A DNA stretch of 64,000 nucleotides, from assembly GCA_015680685.1 (NCBI GenBank), contig MNCI01037976.1, positions 105,831-169,830 on the forward strand, in the 5' to 3' direction. The notes beneath the pieces are model-generated. The model made no database searches. It saw only the letters and a program-made list of their open reading frames with translations, and was not told where the DNA came from. Shown here in pieces: positions 1-12,171 of the stretch. This DNA is from Gnetum montanum (taxonomy: Eukaryota; Streptophyta; Gnetopsida; Gnetales; Gnetaceae). How positions within the stretch are numbered: position 1 is the stretch's first letter; each line of letters starts with the position of its first letter. The translations under genes were made by a program, and so were the position numbers.

Positions 1-1265
1 ATAAGTTGGAGAAATTTTAAATAGAGTAGTTGGGAAAATTAATTAAATAGAATAAAGAAACTAAATAAGAATAGGATAAAGTGGTTTGGAAGGCATCAAT
101 TGCGAAAGCCGAAGCATATACTCATGCAAAGGCATTGACCATTACATAGGAAGAAAACAAGTAGCTTGCTACTAATAAATCAAGGTTGACCATCATAAAA
201 AAGTAGAAAAATATTTTGAAAGAGAGCATCCACTAGTTTAGGAAGAAATTGGTGAGGGTCAACTAGGACATAAATAGATTGCCTAGAGAGAACCAAACCC
301 TCTTAATGAAGGAGGTATGCACAATACTCCAAAAGTTTGCAATTGAGATAGGCACATGGAAAAATGAGACCAAGAAGCATAAGAAGTTAAAAGAGCACTT
401 TTGGGACCAGATCAGCATGTATAAACAAATTAATGAGAAAGAAATCTAGATGGAAAATGCCTACATCATCTCCATGTCAATATAAAATCCTAACAAGTAG
501 TCCATCTTGGATAGCTATGCCCTAGTCCACCAACTAGAAGTGAAAAAAAAAAAGATCTGTAGATTGAAGATTTGAAAGAATACATGGCATTAGCTAACCT
601 TTGCTATGCTAACCTTGCCATGTTAATAGTAGGTCATCCTAGAAATGAATTGGAACAATAGCAGCAACCACTTATTCTTTATACGAGAAGGAGTTCTTAG
701 ATAGGAAAGATGTTCTATAAAAACTCCCTGTGACAAACTCAAAATTAGAAATAATTAAGGCTTACTACCATGAGCAAAGAGATGTCACCTTAGACATGGC
801 AAAGAGATTAAAAAATTACCATGAATTAAGAGAAAAGGCAAGGGATTTTGTAGAGGAATGAAGATATTTCACAATGTGGTATGTGAAAGAAAATTAGATG
901 TTCCCATATCTACCATGTCTATGGGATGTACCAGTTTTAGCATACATTGTATCATTAGCCTAGATGGTGCATGACATGAGAATGGAGGAGGAAAAATTTA
1001 ATAATTTCTAAATCACTACAAATTTTAGAAGCCTAATAATAAAGGGAGTAGCCAATGGAAGGACCACTATCTGTAGAAATTACATAGCTTTCCTAATTTT
1101 GTATTTTTATTATGTATTGTCAATTGTTGTCAAACATCACTAAGGTATGAAAGAGTTAGTTTGTGTGTCTATTAGAGTCAATCAATAATACCATACCTTT
1201 CCAGTATTTTGTAAAGAACTTGTTCCTCATTTTTTATAACTTAAGGATGAGTTTTCATTTAGTCA
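1..1265 (+). pseudogene. Accessory ORF (C-terminal part) of an Athila-like element, degenerate
   Basis: Stop-riddled + strand sequence. The piece at 560-660 reads close to YMELANLCYANLAMLI and aligns with YMELASL.YGNLVMLI at about 3930-3990 in the neighbouring copy, so both come from one accessory ORF. Upstream, 200-450 is rich in Lys, Glu and Asn and probably coiled-coil. It runs into an LTR at 1266, which places this ORF last before a 3' LTR, the position env-like ORFs take in Athila elements. I recognise no membrane segment or catalytic motif. The element's upstream part lies outside the window. Function unknown. Confidence 0.5.
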
Positions 1266-2128
1266 TGGGGGTATGATGAGTCATGTTTTGGTAGGGCTCC
1301 AATATTGGAGCTAAATTATCAAGTATTTGATATCGAGGCATAACCATCAATGTCAATGATTTGATATTGCCTCATCCATGCTAACCTATAAATACAACAC
1401 TTGGATGCATATTTTATAGGTAGAAAGATATATATTTTAGACATATACATAGAGAAGCTTTGTTAGTTTGTTTTTAGTACATGATTGTAGTGTAATGTTA
1501 AGTGACTGTACAACATCCTTATTTGAGTGTGACATACTTAGATACATTACATGTTCAAAAATAAAGATTAAGATTACTTCCATCATTGCAGCATCCACTT
1601 AGCTTTATTATTGTTAATTACTTAAATGCTTACTATTTTTTAAGTTAATGTTTATCATTTAATGCTATTTATTATTTCTATCATTAAGAATGAGTATGAA
1701 TAATCACAAGAACTTAAGTATAATTACTTGGTAACCTAGTAGTGTTATCATTTGGTATGCCCAGTAATCATACACTTGGTAATCGTAGCAGTAGTTGCAA
1801 AAAGTTTAAGACATGCATGAAAGGTTAGGAATGGATACTCATCACACTTAGGCTAGTTTAGAATTTACCCTTTTTTGTTAATTAGTTAAATAATTGATTT
1901 TATTTTTATCATTAGGAGTATTCCAAGCCCAAAAAAACATCAATTATCATATGTCTCACTTTGGACTAAACCATACATGACAAAGCTACCACTAGTCCAA
2001 GTGGGAAGATAGCGAACTACAATCAAGACATAATGATCTAAATGTCATAACTACTTCCATCGATTGGATCATGCATGAATGCTTGTGATTCATATGGTTG
2101 AGTTTAAGGGATACCCTACTACTCATCA
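1266..2128 (+). mobile_element. LTR of Athila-like family (copy 1)
   Basis: Starts TGGGGGTATGATGAGTC and ends ACTCATCA (863 bp). A TATA-like box (CTATAAATAC) lies about 120 bp in, and AATAAAGATTAAG near 1560 could serve as poly(A) signal. It aligns with the LTR at 4711-5569 and with the reverse complement of 48345-49259; shared blocks are the start, the TATA region and the end before the primer-binding site. It can be read as the 3' LTR of the ORF to its left and the 5' LTR of the short element to its right. Confidence 0.7.
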
Positions 2129-2129
2129 A

Positions 2130-2146
2130 TGGACTATGCTAAGGTT
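2130..2146 (+). promoter_or_regulatory. Degenerate primer-binding site (tRNA-Asp type)
   Basis: TGGACTATGCTAAGG begins one base after the LTR end. Compared with the Athila-type site complementary to tRNA-Asp (TGGCGCCGTTGCCGGGG), it fits with two single-base deletions and otherwise only G-to-A or C-to-T changes. Its position, one base after the terminal CA, matches the better-preserved site at 48324-48343. This marks 1266-2128 as a 5' LTR. Confidence 0.5.
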
Positions 2147-4710
2147 GTTAGGAATGCCAAAAATTGTGGAAAATGTGAAAAGAGTTAGAAACTACAGAAA
2201 TGGTGAAGCCCATTGAAAAATGTCATGCCATCGAGTGTAGTAAATGCAAAGGAAATAGATTTAGCCATGCTATCGAGTGGATCATAAGAAGTATGGTTCC
2301 TTGAAGAAGATGGAGAGAGCCTACTTTAAGATTGTAGCCTATCACCTAAACCTAAGAATTAGGCCAACTAAGATGATAGTCTTCTACACTGTGGCATGTG
2401 TGGCTCTAACCTAGAAATTTCTTGTTGACCTACAACAAATCATCATCTTAGAAATTAAGAAGTGTTTCAAGGAAATGAAGAAGGGTAGGAAGACACTCCT
2501 TTTCATCATGGATTAGAAAATTACACAAAAATGAAGGGATAACTCACTACTCCAATGGTGTGATCCATCATTCTCTTGATTCATCATGGCATAAGATGAT
2601 AAAGGATAAGGTGAAGACAAATCTTTAGGAAGAGGAAAAGCAACCACCACCATCACTTAAAGTTAATTAAATAATATTAAAAATGATTTTAGTTGTGAAG
2701 AAACTTAGAAAATTTTGAAAGTAATAGCTATAGTAACAACAAGGTTCTACAAGTGCTAGGGAGTCATCTATCTACCATCCAACCGTTAGCCATTTGAATG
2801 AGATTGTAAGAGCCATCAATGGACCAAACAGTGAGATAGTTCTACTATTATCTATGTAATAAAACTCAACATCTATGAGAGCTAATTCAAGTTCTAGAAA
2901 GGTCAATGTGTACATTCTTAGACAAGAATTTTCTAAAATCTTAGAAAATGTATTAGCATTCTCTATCATGTTGGTGGAGGGAGAAGGGACAATGATCTTG
3001 GTAATGCTACATGAAGGGTAAGAAATAGCAATGAAGGTTGTGTCTAATATAGTTGGAGAAGCCTTGAATGTTCCTATAGAATTTGTACTAGATATAGCTT
3101 TCATGGTAGATCTCCATGCATCACTAGGATCAAGAAGTCATTGGATGAGTGTTGTCCAACATAAAGAGGTGGTAGAGTGACCACTAGGAGCTAGGAAACT
3201 ACTTTTCGAGATATTTGATCTTCTAAATGATATTACCACAAACTAGTTATAGCTACTAGAGACAAGGAGAAAATTGTTAGTTGCTAAAGCACAACTTGAG
3301 GAGGCCACTGTAACTAATCAATGATCAGCTATTGAAGTTGCAGAGCTATAAGACCATCTTTCGATATGAAGCTTTTTAATAGCTTTAATAGAAGTATCAA
3401 GAGGTTGAAAATTTGAAAGAAATAGTGATTTTTAGTGTGTCTAGGTCATAGGTTATGAGCAAAAACACTAAGAAATATCTTTCATAAGTTCTCAAGAAGA
3501 AATTTATCCTCACAAGAGATAGTTATCACATATGAAATGCTAAGCAACAAATAGACCAAATGCTTAAATACATGCACTACTAGTAAAAGCAACTTGCCAC
3601 GGTATACTTAGACATGAGAAGATTGGCAACAAAAAATAAAAATCTCTTGATGGAGAAGATTTGTACCCTTCACTAGAGAATTGTAATTAAGATAGTCACT
3701 TGGAAAAGTAAGGTCCTAAAATTTAAGAAAATGAAAAATAATTATAGGAACTAGGTTGAGCTACTTAAGGAGGTCAACGAAGAGGAAATAAAATTAGTAA
3801 AGGTAAAGGTGAATGAGGGCATCCAATAACTTTAGCAATGAGGAAATGCATGGAAAAAAATCTTTGATGGATTGAATGCATATAATTAAGTAGATATTAA
3901 CTTAAATGAGTTACAAATCGAGGTGATGACTAAGTACATGGAACTTGCTAGTCTTTGATATGGAAACTTGGTAATGTTGATAGTAGAGAGGTTAAGAAGT
4001 GAAATAGAGAAGTTGGTTACTAGCTCCTACCTCTTATATGAGGTAGAGTTTAAGCTACGCAAGGATATAAAATAAAGGTTTGCAGATAGTAAACATAGAT
4101 CTTGAAGTTATTAGAAGCAAGTCCACTAATTAATGAACTATTTCTAAGAACCTAGCAAGGAGGATGAGTGACTACTAGGAGTTGAAGAACCTTCTAAAGA
4201 TGTTCTATATTCAACATAAAAGATTTGTAGCCTAGTTCATTAGCATGAAGAAGATGTTTTCTTTACTATCATTCTTGTGGAACATCCTTACATTGGCTCA
4301 TCTAGGTAAAGTGTCCTAGACCATATACAATCCATGGACTAAGGAAGAGAAAATGAAGATACTCTTGGATAGCTTTAAACTTCTAGTAGTTGTAGCAATA
4401 GTAGTAGGGAAACCTCAACCTCCAATATCATTGAAACACAATGAAGGATAATTTGAGCCTTAGGAGCCTCCACCTCTAAGCACTATATGAGACTTCATCA
4501 TGTCTCCATCCATTCAATATTTTCCTATTAATTTTTTTTCAAGTACTCATTTTTGTTATAAAATTACACACATTATTGTAATTTGTAAAATATGACACTA
4601 AAAGTTATTTATTTACTTAGTGTATTAATAAAGTTCCATACTTTTCCAAATTTTGTAAGAAAATCAATGCCAATTTTATTCCCTTCGAGAATGGGTTCTT
4701 AGTAAGTTGT
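2147..4710 (+). pseudogene. Accessory ORF remnant of a gag/pol-less Athila-like derivative
   Basis: The whole internal region between two direct LTRs is only 2.6 kb and shows no gag, protease, RT or integrase. From about 2310 it reads YFKIVAYHLN, then RPTKMIVFYT, then LEIKKCFKEMKKGRK. The same block recurs at 63590-63800 as YFKISAYHLNP...GKF...LEIENHFKGIEKVRK. From 3250 to 4100 the translation is Lys/Glu-rich and helical, probably coiled-coil. The block resembles the general pattern of plant 'putative transposon protein' ORFs found near gypsy elements; that family match is inference. Many stops and frame changes make it a pseudogene. It is probably a deletion derivative in which the accessory ORF follows the primer-binding site directly. 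Confidence 0.5.
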
Positions 4711-5569
4711 TGGGGTATGATAGAGCATTAATAAGATAGGTTGCATTGATGCATGTCCATCGATATAGCCTTGTTGATGTATCTTACGATGCATTGATGT
4801 AGGTACATCGATGCTGATGCAAGAATTACCTATATAAATGCACATACCCCTCTTATTTATAGAACTTGTCAGTTATAGCCTAGCCAAACTCTTGTAGTTT
4901 CTTCTTATAAAAGGTAGAATATTTTTCCTCTAAGAGTCCATAGTATGGTTTCAAGTGATCATACAACATTTTATTTAAGTGCTTTTGTACCTAGACATAA
5001 TTGCATGAACAAAAATTTTACTTTTTTAGCATTTTACTTTACATGTAATTCACTTTCTTATTATTCACTTTCTTGTTATTAAGAAATTAATATTATAGTT
5101 CATAAGCAACATGTGTACAACCATTTCGAGCATAATATATTAACTCTTGATAATCTCGAGAGTGGGTACTTGGTATGGCTATTAGTATACACTTGGTAAC
5201 CCAATAGCATTAATATACATCCATGATGTGTTTGAAAAGTGGAAATAGATACTATATAGCAGGTTAGTTAATTAATGAAGTACTTAATTAGTTAATTAAT
5301 TTTAACATTAATTATTTATTCAATTAATCATTGTGCAAGTAAGAGAAGAATAATTAAAAGAATAGAAGTAAATATCTTATGCCTCAATCATATTTAACCA
5401 TATGAACAGATTAATACAAGTGTGTATTAAAAAGACAACAACTTATAATTATGTAATTCACTATCTAGGATTATTGACCAGTTAGGTAAATAAGTCCATG
5501 AAGTTCAATTGAAACATGTGTGAATGCTTGTGATTCATATGGTTGGGAGTAGGGGATATATGATCTTCA
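4711..5569 (+). mobile_element. LTR of Athila-like family (copy 2, 3' LTR)
   Basis: Starts TGGGGTATGATAGAGC and ends ATGATCTTCA (859 bp). TATA box CTATATAAATG at about 4832. The U3 part (4740-4820) carries several close copies of GCATTGATG/CATCGATG, also present in the LTR at 48345-49259 (minus orientation). No primer-binding site follows, which fits a 3' LTR. It pairs with 1266-2128 as the ends of a short element. It also abuts and truncates the 3' region of element III, which starts immediately to the right. Confidence 0.7.
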
Positions 5570-7569
5570 TTTCTTTAGATATCTTTCTTTGTTAGATCAA
5601 GCTATGTTTTCTAGTTAGATGTTGAAATTTCATTGTAAAGTCCTTATTGAGTGATTGAAGGCTTATAATATTATTTTATTCATAGCCTAACAAAGGTTGA
5701 TTGTTAACATTCTCTTGTGATTATTAATTTAACATCATTTTAGTATATTATTCACGGATATTTAGAAAAATTTTCAAAACATTTTCTATAAAACTCTAGT
5801 GTTTAATGCCCACATGATGTAAAGCATATCTCTAGTAGCTTGAGGATTGAAGAACAAGCAAATTTGAGTAAGTAGTTTAGAGGTTAGAGCTGTTGAAAGC
5901 TTCTTTAGCTATAAAAAATGCCAAGAAATCCTATACTTTTGGCAAAAATGGTGAGAAATGAATGAATTTTTAGTATTTTTTCTATTCATAAATGGGGATG
6001 CATGGGGCTATGTTGAATCATTCCACTACATCAACAAGGATGCAATGATCTAGCTATTCATAGCCAAATTTTTCACTTGAAAATTGAGAAATTTCAACTA
6101 AATTTAAGATCAAAATAAGAGCCAAATGGAAGCCAAAAAGCTAGAGAATCATAGAAAATAATATGAAATAGGATATGGTTTACTAGTTAAAAGTGATTAG
6201 AATTCATGGGATGAGTTGTTGAGGATATTTCAATGTGAAGATAGAGAAAAAATCAATTGTTTTAAGACTATATAGATGATTGAGTGTGCAATTGGTATAT
6301 GGTTAGGGAATTTAAATTTAGGTAAATAAAAAGAGATGCAAGTGCTTCCCCCCTCCACCCAAAAAGTATGGGTATGCTTAGTATGCTATTGTAGAACTAC
6401 ATTACATGGAGTCCATAGGCTCTTAGGATGATGAATGATTGTTTTATGTTAAGTTCCATTACCCATATGAGAGATTTCCTTAGGATTATGTGAACTAGAA
6501 AATAGAACTATTAATTTACAATGGTACAAGATAGTGAGATGATATAAGATGGAGTGAGTGAATGGTAGATAAAGAACAATGGATGGATAATTTGGTTCTT
6601 GGTCACACAATATCCTTGGTGAAATTTGTGATTAATATGATTTGATACTATATTGTTTCAAGTCTAGACCAAGTCTATTATAATTTTAGTGATCTCTCAT
6701 TAACATATCCCTTTTCGTCTACCATCAAAAGCCCATAATAATTACAAAGAAAAATCATCACTCTAAGAGAAGAAGAAAAGTGAAGGAAGTAGGATTTTAG
6801 TTAGAGAGGTGCTTATAGACATGAGAAACATTTATTTTTATATCCATAACTAGTGCTTATAATCCATGATATTGTCTAATATATGTGCTTTGAATTTTTA
6901 TTATTTATTATTATTAATATGGAAACAACACCATGAAAAGGCGTGATTCCTTTTTATGGTTGATAGTAGGAGTGATGAGATACCTATGAAGATCCATAAA
7001 ACTAAAGAAGGAGTTGAGACAAGAACACATCAAATCCCCTTGGGATCACATCTTTTCCATTCCCACTTGGTCCTTTCCTAGTTCATTGGATAACAAGATC
7101 AAATGTTACATTTTGGTTTTAATGTCAAAGATGCCCATGGTCCCATGATGTAGACTCAACATGAAAGAGATGAAGTGGATGGACATCATGAACTTAGTAC
7201 TTGATACCACTAGAAAATTGATATACTATTACTATGGAATATAATACAAGAACAAATGTGATATTTTGTTAATCAATCATAACTCTAATAGTTGCATTCA
7301 AAAATTTTCAAACTTTCCAGTAGTAATGGAACAAAATATAATATTTCAAGTGAGACTAAATGAAATCAATAAGAAAAGAACAAGATAGTACCAAAGAAAT
7401 GGAAAATAGATAAAATAACCAATAAAATATTAAGAAAATGGAAAACATATAAAGAACATTGTAAAATAAAAAGAAGAAAAATCCTATATCCTCATCAAGA
7501 TTTAGGGTAGATGGATATCTTTACCATGATTATGTTGAAGGGAGGATATTTGAAAAATGGAGCATGCTT
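5570..7569 (-). other. 3' untranslated region of element III
   Basis: No coding potential seen. Read on the - strand, it aligns block by block with 60950-62800 of element IV. Examples are the T-rich stretch after pol (7430-7490), the block around 7020-7140 (ATCTTGTTATCCAATGAACT on -, matching about 61410), the 6300-6900 block, and a block near 6000 that ends in the same TTTCTCACCATTTTT-like motif. It is therefore the long region behind pol in this Athila-like family, not unique DNA. Its expected accessory ORF and 3' LTR are missing here, cut off by the LTR ending at 5569. Confidence 0.6.
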
Positions 7570-8700
7570 GTTCTTGATTAGAGGTGTTAGTGTTATTGGT
7601 GATTACTTGGGATTCTATTAATGGTTTAAGTTATTGGATGTTAATTGACATGTGCTTCTAAAGGCTTGTCAGATAGTAAATTGTCATAGCCCTAGAAGAA
7701 AAAGTTAAATGGATAATGTTAGGTCCTTCTCATAATGTCTAAAACTTAGTTCACTATAGCACATGCATGGGATTCTAATAAACAACATTATCTTCTAGTT
7801 TGAAAGTAACTTTTCTAATCCTTGAGTCATAACATTGCTTATTATGTACCTTGTTCACTTCATTCATCACTATTGCTACTCTTTGATTTTCATATAGCAT
7901 GTTAAGTATCATGTGTCATTATTTTTATGCTAGGTTAATGTCTATATTAAGTTTAGAGGTAGTTTTAAGTCTATGAAGATCAGTTTGAATTCGAAGGTTA
8001 GCCAACTTTCTGTACACTAACTCATAAGGAGAGTAGCTTATAGGAAGTTTTCATGTTGAGTGATATACATAAAAGACATCATTAATTTTTATGCTCCAAT
8101 ATTTTCTATATCTATTGATGATCCACATTAGAATTATTGTGATTTCCCTATTGATGGCCTTCACTTGATCGTTAGCCTAGGGATGATGAGGTGTTAGGGG
8201 TTTATGTTGCATCCTCAAGCATTGCATTAACTTGCAAAAAGTAGAACCTTTGAAATGTATTCAATTTTTTAAATTCATGCTCTGGGCACACAAACTTGTT
8301 TATCACCTATTTTTAAAAAATTATGTTGCTATGGTAGATGTACAATTAGATATAGTTGTATCTTTAGTCCACTTGGTAGAGTAGTTAATGGAAACAATAA
8401 TGTAGGCTTTCGAATTGGACATGAGAGTAATAGGTCATATGAAATCAATACCCCAAAGGTTTAAAGACTTTAATCATTAAATTAACTATTGGAATTCTAC
8501 CATTTGGATGGTTATTCCTTCAGCTCATTAATACCTTTTACATGAATGGAAGAAATGGTGAGCATCAATAAAGATTATTGGCCAAAAGTATCCTACCACA
8601 ATGATCTTTATGGCTATCCTTATTCCTAGGTAGTGGTTTCCACAAGGACCTTTGTGAGCATCCTAGATGACTCTCAACTAATCTACATCAGGTACACATC
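7570..8700 (-). pseudogene. Integrase of Athila-like element III
   Basis: On the - strand, 8690-8540 reads AHKGPCGNHYLG..., then GYFWP and a spaced His/Cys pattern, the HHCC zinc-binding start of retroviral-type integrase. Next come a GIDFI block (first catalytic Asp), PHHP..NDQVKAINREI (catalytic Glu block, Glu replaced by Lys), and YSPYELVYRK. The C-terminal part, to about 7570, matches the end of pol in element IV. The reaction would be insertion of element cDNA into the host genome. Many stops; not functional. It continues directly from the RT-RNase H upstream. Confidence 0.75.
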
Positions 8701-10140
8701 ATCTTACTAGGCCATCAACACAAACTTGTAGAGGTTACCTTCAATTCTCATGTAATGTTTGACTTGGTAAAGAAACTATTGTTTCTTTTTATGATTTCAT
8801 TTTGTAGGAATATCCTGTGTGAGTAGATATTAGAGAAACTCATAATACCAAATGGTAAAACTTATTTATTGAACTTAAATGGATTTAGCAAAGATAAGCT
8901 CATCTAAAAATTGATTAGAATAAGGTTCTTCATCGTCATTGCTATTCCACTTTAACTAAGATAAATGATCTAAAACTACATTCTTGTTTTCTTTTCTGTC
9001 CAGCATGGTTAAATCAAATTCTTCTAAGATCACTAACCACTATATAACATGGTGAATTACCACTAATTTTCTTATTAAGAATCAAATTTCACTTTGGTTT
9101 GTGTGCATAAAAAGTTTTCTAGGGCATAAACCACTATCATGAGTTCTTTTTCAATGGTGGTGTAGTTGAGTTGTATACACAAAATGCTTCTATTTACATA
9201 ATGTAGATAATATGGATATTTTTTATCATGCATTTATGTAAGCACTAATCCCAAGCATAGTTAGATGCATATATCATGATATGGAATAATTTGGATCAAT
9301 CTAGGATGTGCAAAATTGGAGTATTTATGAGCTTCTACTTCAAGTATTGGAATGCATCTTCACCTTTCTTGGTTAGTATAAATATTACATTATTCTTGGT
9401 GAGATCTATTAGTAGTTTGATGATTTTATAACATTTTTGATGAAGCACCGATAGTAACCTATATGACCAAGAAATGAATTCACATCATTGATAGTTTGAG
9501 ATTATTTGATTATTCATTGGATAATCCTTACTTTTCTAGGATACACCTTAATTCATTTTCTTAAAATTCTATGCCCCAAAATAATACAATCTCATACCAT
9601 CAAGTGGCTCTTCTACTAGTTGAGCTATAGGTTTATTTATACATATTGTTCAAGTACATACTCACAATATTCTAATGCCTATTCAAAATTAGTATCATAG
9701 CTGGAGAATTCATCCATGAAGACTTTCATACCACTACCAATATATTGCTAAAAGATTCCTAGGACTAAGCATTAAAAAGTTACAAGAGCATTAAAGAGGC
9801 TAAAGGGCATCTTTTTTATGCAAAAGTAGTCTAAGCATTTATGAAAGTTGTTTTGACCTAGTCATCTATCATAATTTGTATTTGGCTATAGCCATTGTAC
9901 CCATCCAAAAAACTATAATAACAATATCCTAAAATTGTATCTAATACTTGGTCCACAAATGAAAATGAAAAATGATCTTTGAATGTGATCATATTCAACA
10001 ACTTGAAGTCAATACACATCCTTCATTCTAATTCTTTCTTTGGTATAAATGATAAGTGGAATTACCCACTTAATGTCTACCACAGGATAGATGAATCCTA
10101 TCTAAAGAAGGATTTTTCCTTCATTTTGATATCTTTTTAT
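8700..10140 (-). pseudogene. Reverse transcriptase-RNase H of element III (larger part)
   Basis: The frame resumes right at the outer edge of the LTR of element I with GFIYPVVDIKWV, the conserved block ahead of RT motif 1, then KKELE and MCIDFKLLNM. The polymerase box is FMDEF at 9706-9720, replacing the usual FMDDF, so one catalytic Asp is Glu. A YYRCFI block and RNase H-like sequence follow. The missing N-terminal part lies at 44623-44760, beyond element I, so this gene was split by that insertion. Numerous stops. The best relative in the window is the + strand RT at 58330-59000. Confidence 0.8.
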
Positions 10141-11716
10141 TGAAACACCCCAAAATTTGAAGACATACTTGCTTCACTAGGTTTTTGCAATTCGCGCAGC
10201 ATTACGATAGTTCTTCAGGAGATGGATGCTCTGATTTTCAGACTATCCGCTTTAGCAAGTTTTCTAAGTCAAGGATTATTGTTATGCTACGCTACATCGT
10301 GTAGCATAGCAAACTCCAGAAGACATTTGTAGAAGCACAGTGCTACACTATGGTGTGCTATGTAGTGTGCACAGTGTAGCAAAAGCTAGACAACCAATCC
10401 CCTTACTCGACTTCAAGTCCTTCGGCAATGTCTCCTTCTATCAGAAAGCAACAAACATGGAAAAATCAAGTCATGTTCGCTGCTACACCACACTAAGCTA
10501 CAAGGTGCAGCAAGGCATAGCAATTCTATGGAAGTGACAGAAGGCATCTCAAAGGGAAGGATCAACTAGTTCGCAAGTTTTGCAGTGCAAAAGATAAAGT
10601 TTGCAGATTGGTGACATTTTTGTCACTAAGGACAGCTGCTATGCTATGATACGCTACATAGCGTATCATATGTAGCAAATCTACGACTAGTAGTCACAAC
10701 ATTGCGAAGGTTCCCAACACATGCAGCAGGACACAATGCAGATTTTTTACTTCAAACTAACAATTACGCTACGCTATGCTGTGTAGCATAGCACAACATG
10801 ATAAGATGCCACACTATGCCAAGCATGCTATGCTACAAAGCATGACAAGTGGTTACGTGACATTAATGCACCTCACCTAATTGCACCATTGCTCTAATAG
10901 CGTAACTACAACGTGGCATGTTTGTAATTACAGCATGGTAGGCTCGCCCAACAGTCATGCAGGCACGTGTAGCATAGACAAGTTAGCATAGGCCCAAGGC
11001 ACGTGGCGTTTAGACTACATCTTTCATGCACCCTTGGTCCTATAAATACCCTAGTGAACAACACTAAAAATACTTCTAGCACTCAGGCTCTCTTTTCGCA
11101 CTTTCGGTTCTGATTTTCTGAGCAGTCTAGTCAGCTAACAATTTTTTTGGCTAACAAGTAAGCAAGATAGCATCATAACCTCGAGCATTGTAAGCTTCCT
11201 ATTTCAACATTGTAAACAATGACCATTCTCAGTTGGCATTTTTTTCTACTCTTTCCTACCACCTTGATAGCACTTTGCATTATTAACACCTGAGTCCGCA
11301 ATCAAGCACACAGCTGTCTCACTCTACACATCTTGGTTAGCCTCAGGATCTCTGCACTTCCTAGTGCTGTGCAACCGATGGTATCCATCTTAACAGACTG
11401 AAGTTGTAGCTCCGAAGTGGTGCATTTTTCTAACTGCATTTTACTTTGTCTCCTTATTATTGTTGCATTTTACACTATTTTCTTCTTCTTTTACATTTAA
11501 GCGTTACTTTGTGCTATTAGTTTTCATTTTTCAAATCACACGTTGCAAAAGGTTATATAGACACTGACTAAGTCCCTGTCTAATCAACCAGACCATACAG
11601 GGCATCTCATTTCTGTCCCATATAGCATGGCCCTCCCACTAAAATGGGGTCAAGACTATCGGTGACCGATGACCCCTCGATGTTCTTTCTAGCCATCGAT
11701 GTTTTCGGTCACTATA
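10141..11716 (+). mobile_element. 5' LTR of element I
   Basis: Starts TGAAACACCCCAAAATTTG and ends TCACTATA, where the partner ends GCTACA, so the original terminus was CA. A TATA-like CCTATAAATACCC lies at about 11040. It aligns over its full length with 43045-44622, with scattered differences that are mostly transitions, so the insertion is old. It contains many variants of GCTATGCTACGC/GCGTAGCATAGC that form hairpins. Confidence 0.9.
10646..10669. repeat. Perfect inverted repeat in the 5' LTR of element I
   Basis: Arms ATGATACGCTA and TAGCGTATCAT are exact reverse complements, separated by CA. Other palindromic variants in the same LTR lie around 10281-10315 and 10770-10795 (arms GCTATGCT/AGCATAGC). 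The 3' LTR keeps a weaker form near 43533-43560. Confidence 0.85.
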
Positions 11717-11723
11717 GTTTCTC

Positions 11724-11742
11724 TGGCACTAGAAGGAGAGCC
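11724..11742 (+). promoter_or_regulatory. Candidate primer-binding site of element I
   Basis: TGGCACTAGAAGGAGAGCC starts seven bases after the 5' LTR. The same place in element II reads TCTAACGCTAGAAGGAGGCC on the - strand, so a shared ancestor near TGGCGCTAGAAGGAGG is likely. This looks like the site known to me from Tat-lineage elements; the tRNA partner is not assigned. Confidence 0.55.
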
Positions 11743-11763
11743 TTTTGGTTCACTTTCTGTGTG

Positions 11764-12066
11764 TCATGATAGTCTTGTAAGCCTTCTGCATCCTGATATG
11801 CATTAGCGTAAACTTGACATCCTTTTGCGGTTGTTTACATGTCATGTAGTGTAGATCGGTCACCTGGACGGTTCCTTAGGAGTCCTACAGGACATAAAGC
11901 CTCCAGTTGCCAACTGACTTGCCTATCCTATGGTAGTCTTGCATGCATTTTGTAACCTATCGCGCACTAGCATAAACGTGACATCCTTTTGTGGTTGTTT
12001 ACGCATCGTGTGGTATAGGTTGGTTGCTTCGACAGCTCCTTGGGAGCCCTGCAAGACATAAAGCCT
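11764..12066 (+). repeat. Tandem duplication in the leader of element I
   Basis: Two copies with a 164-base offset. Each carries TAGTCTTG, a CAT(A/T)AACxTGACATCCTTTTG block, TTGTTTAC, and ends with GGACATAAAGCCTC or AGACATAAAGCCTC. Element II has a single version of the middle block at about 41560-41600 (- strand). It lies between primer-binding site and gag, where packaging signals would be expected. Confidence 0.75.
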
Positions 12067-12171
12067 CTTTTTGATTACTTGCCAACTTTTCTCTTCTCGT
12101 TTACAAAACTGTTTAGCTTTCTTGATTTCTTTTCTTCTTTCACATTTACAAAACTTTCTAGCTTAGTAACA

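Noticed and set aside
2772-3104. Minus-strand ORF of 110 codons
   Set aside because: Lies opposite the degenerate accessory ORF, with no homolog in its other copy and no recognisable motif; a chance frame.
5570-7569. 3' LTR of element III
   Set aside because: The region aligns with the untranslated region of element IV, not with the LTR at 48345-49259.
10340-10537. ORF in the 5' LTR of element I
   Set aside because: Inside LTR sequence, broken in the 3' LTR copy.
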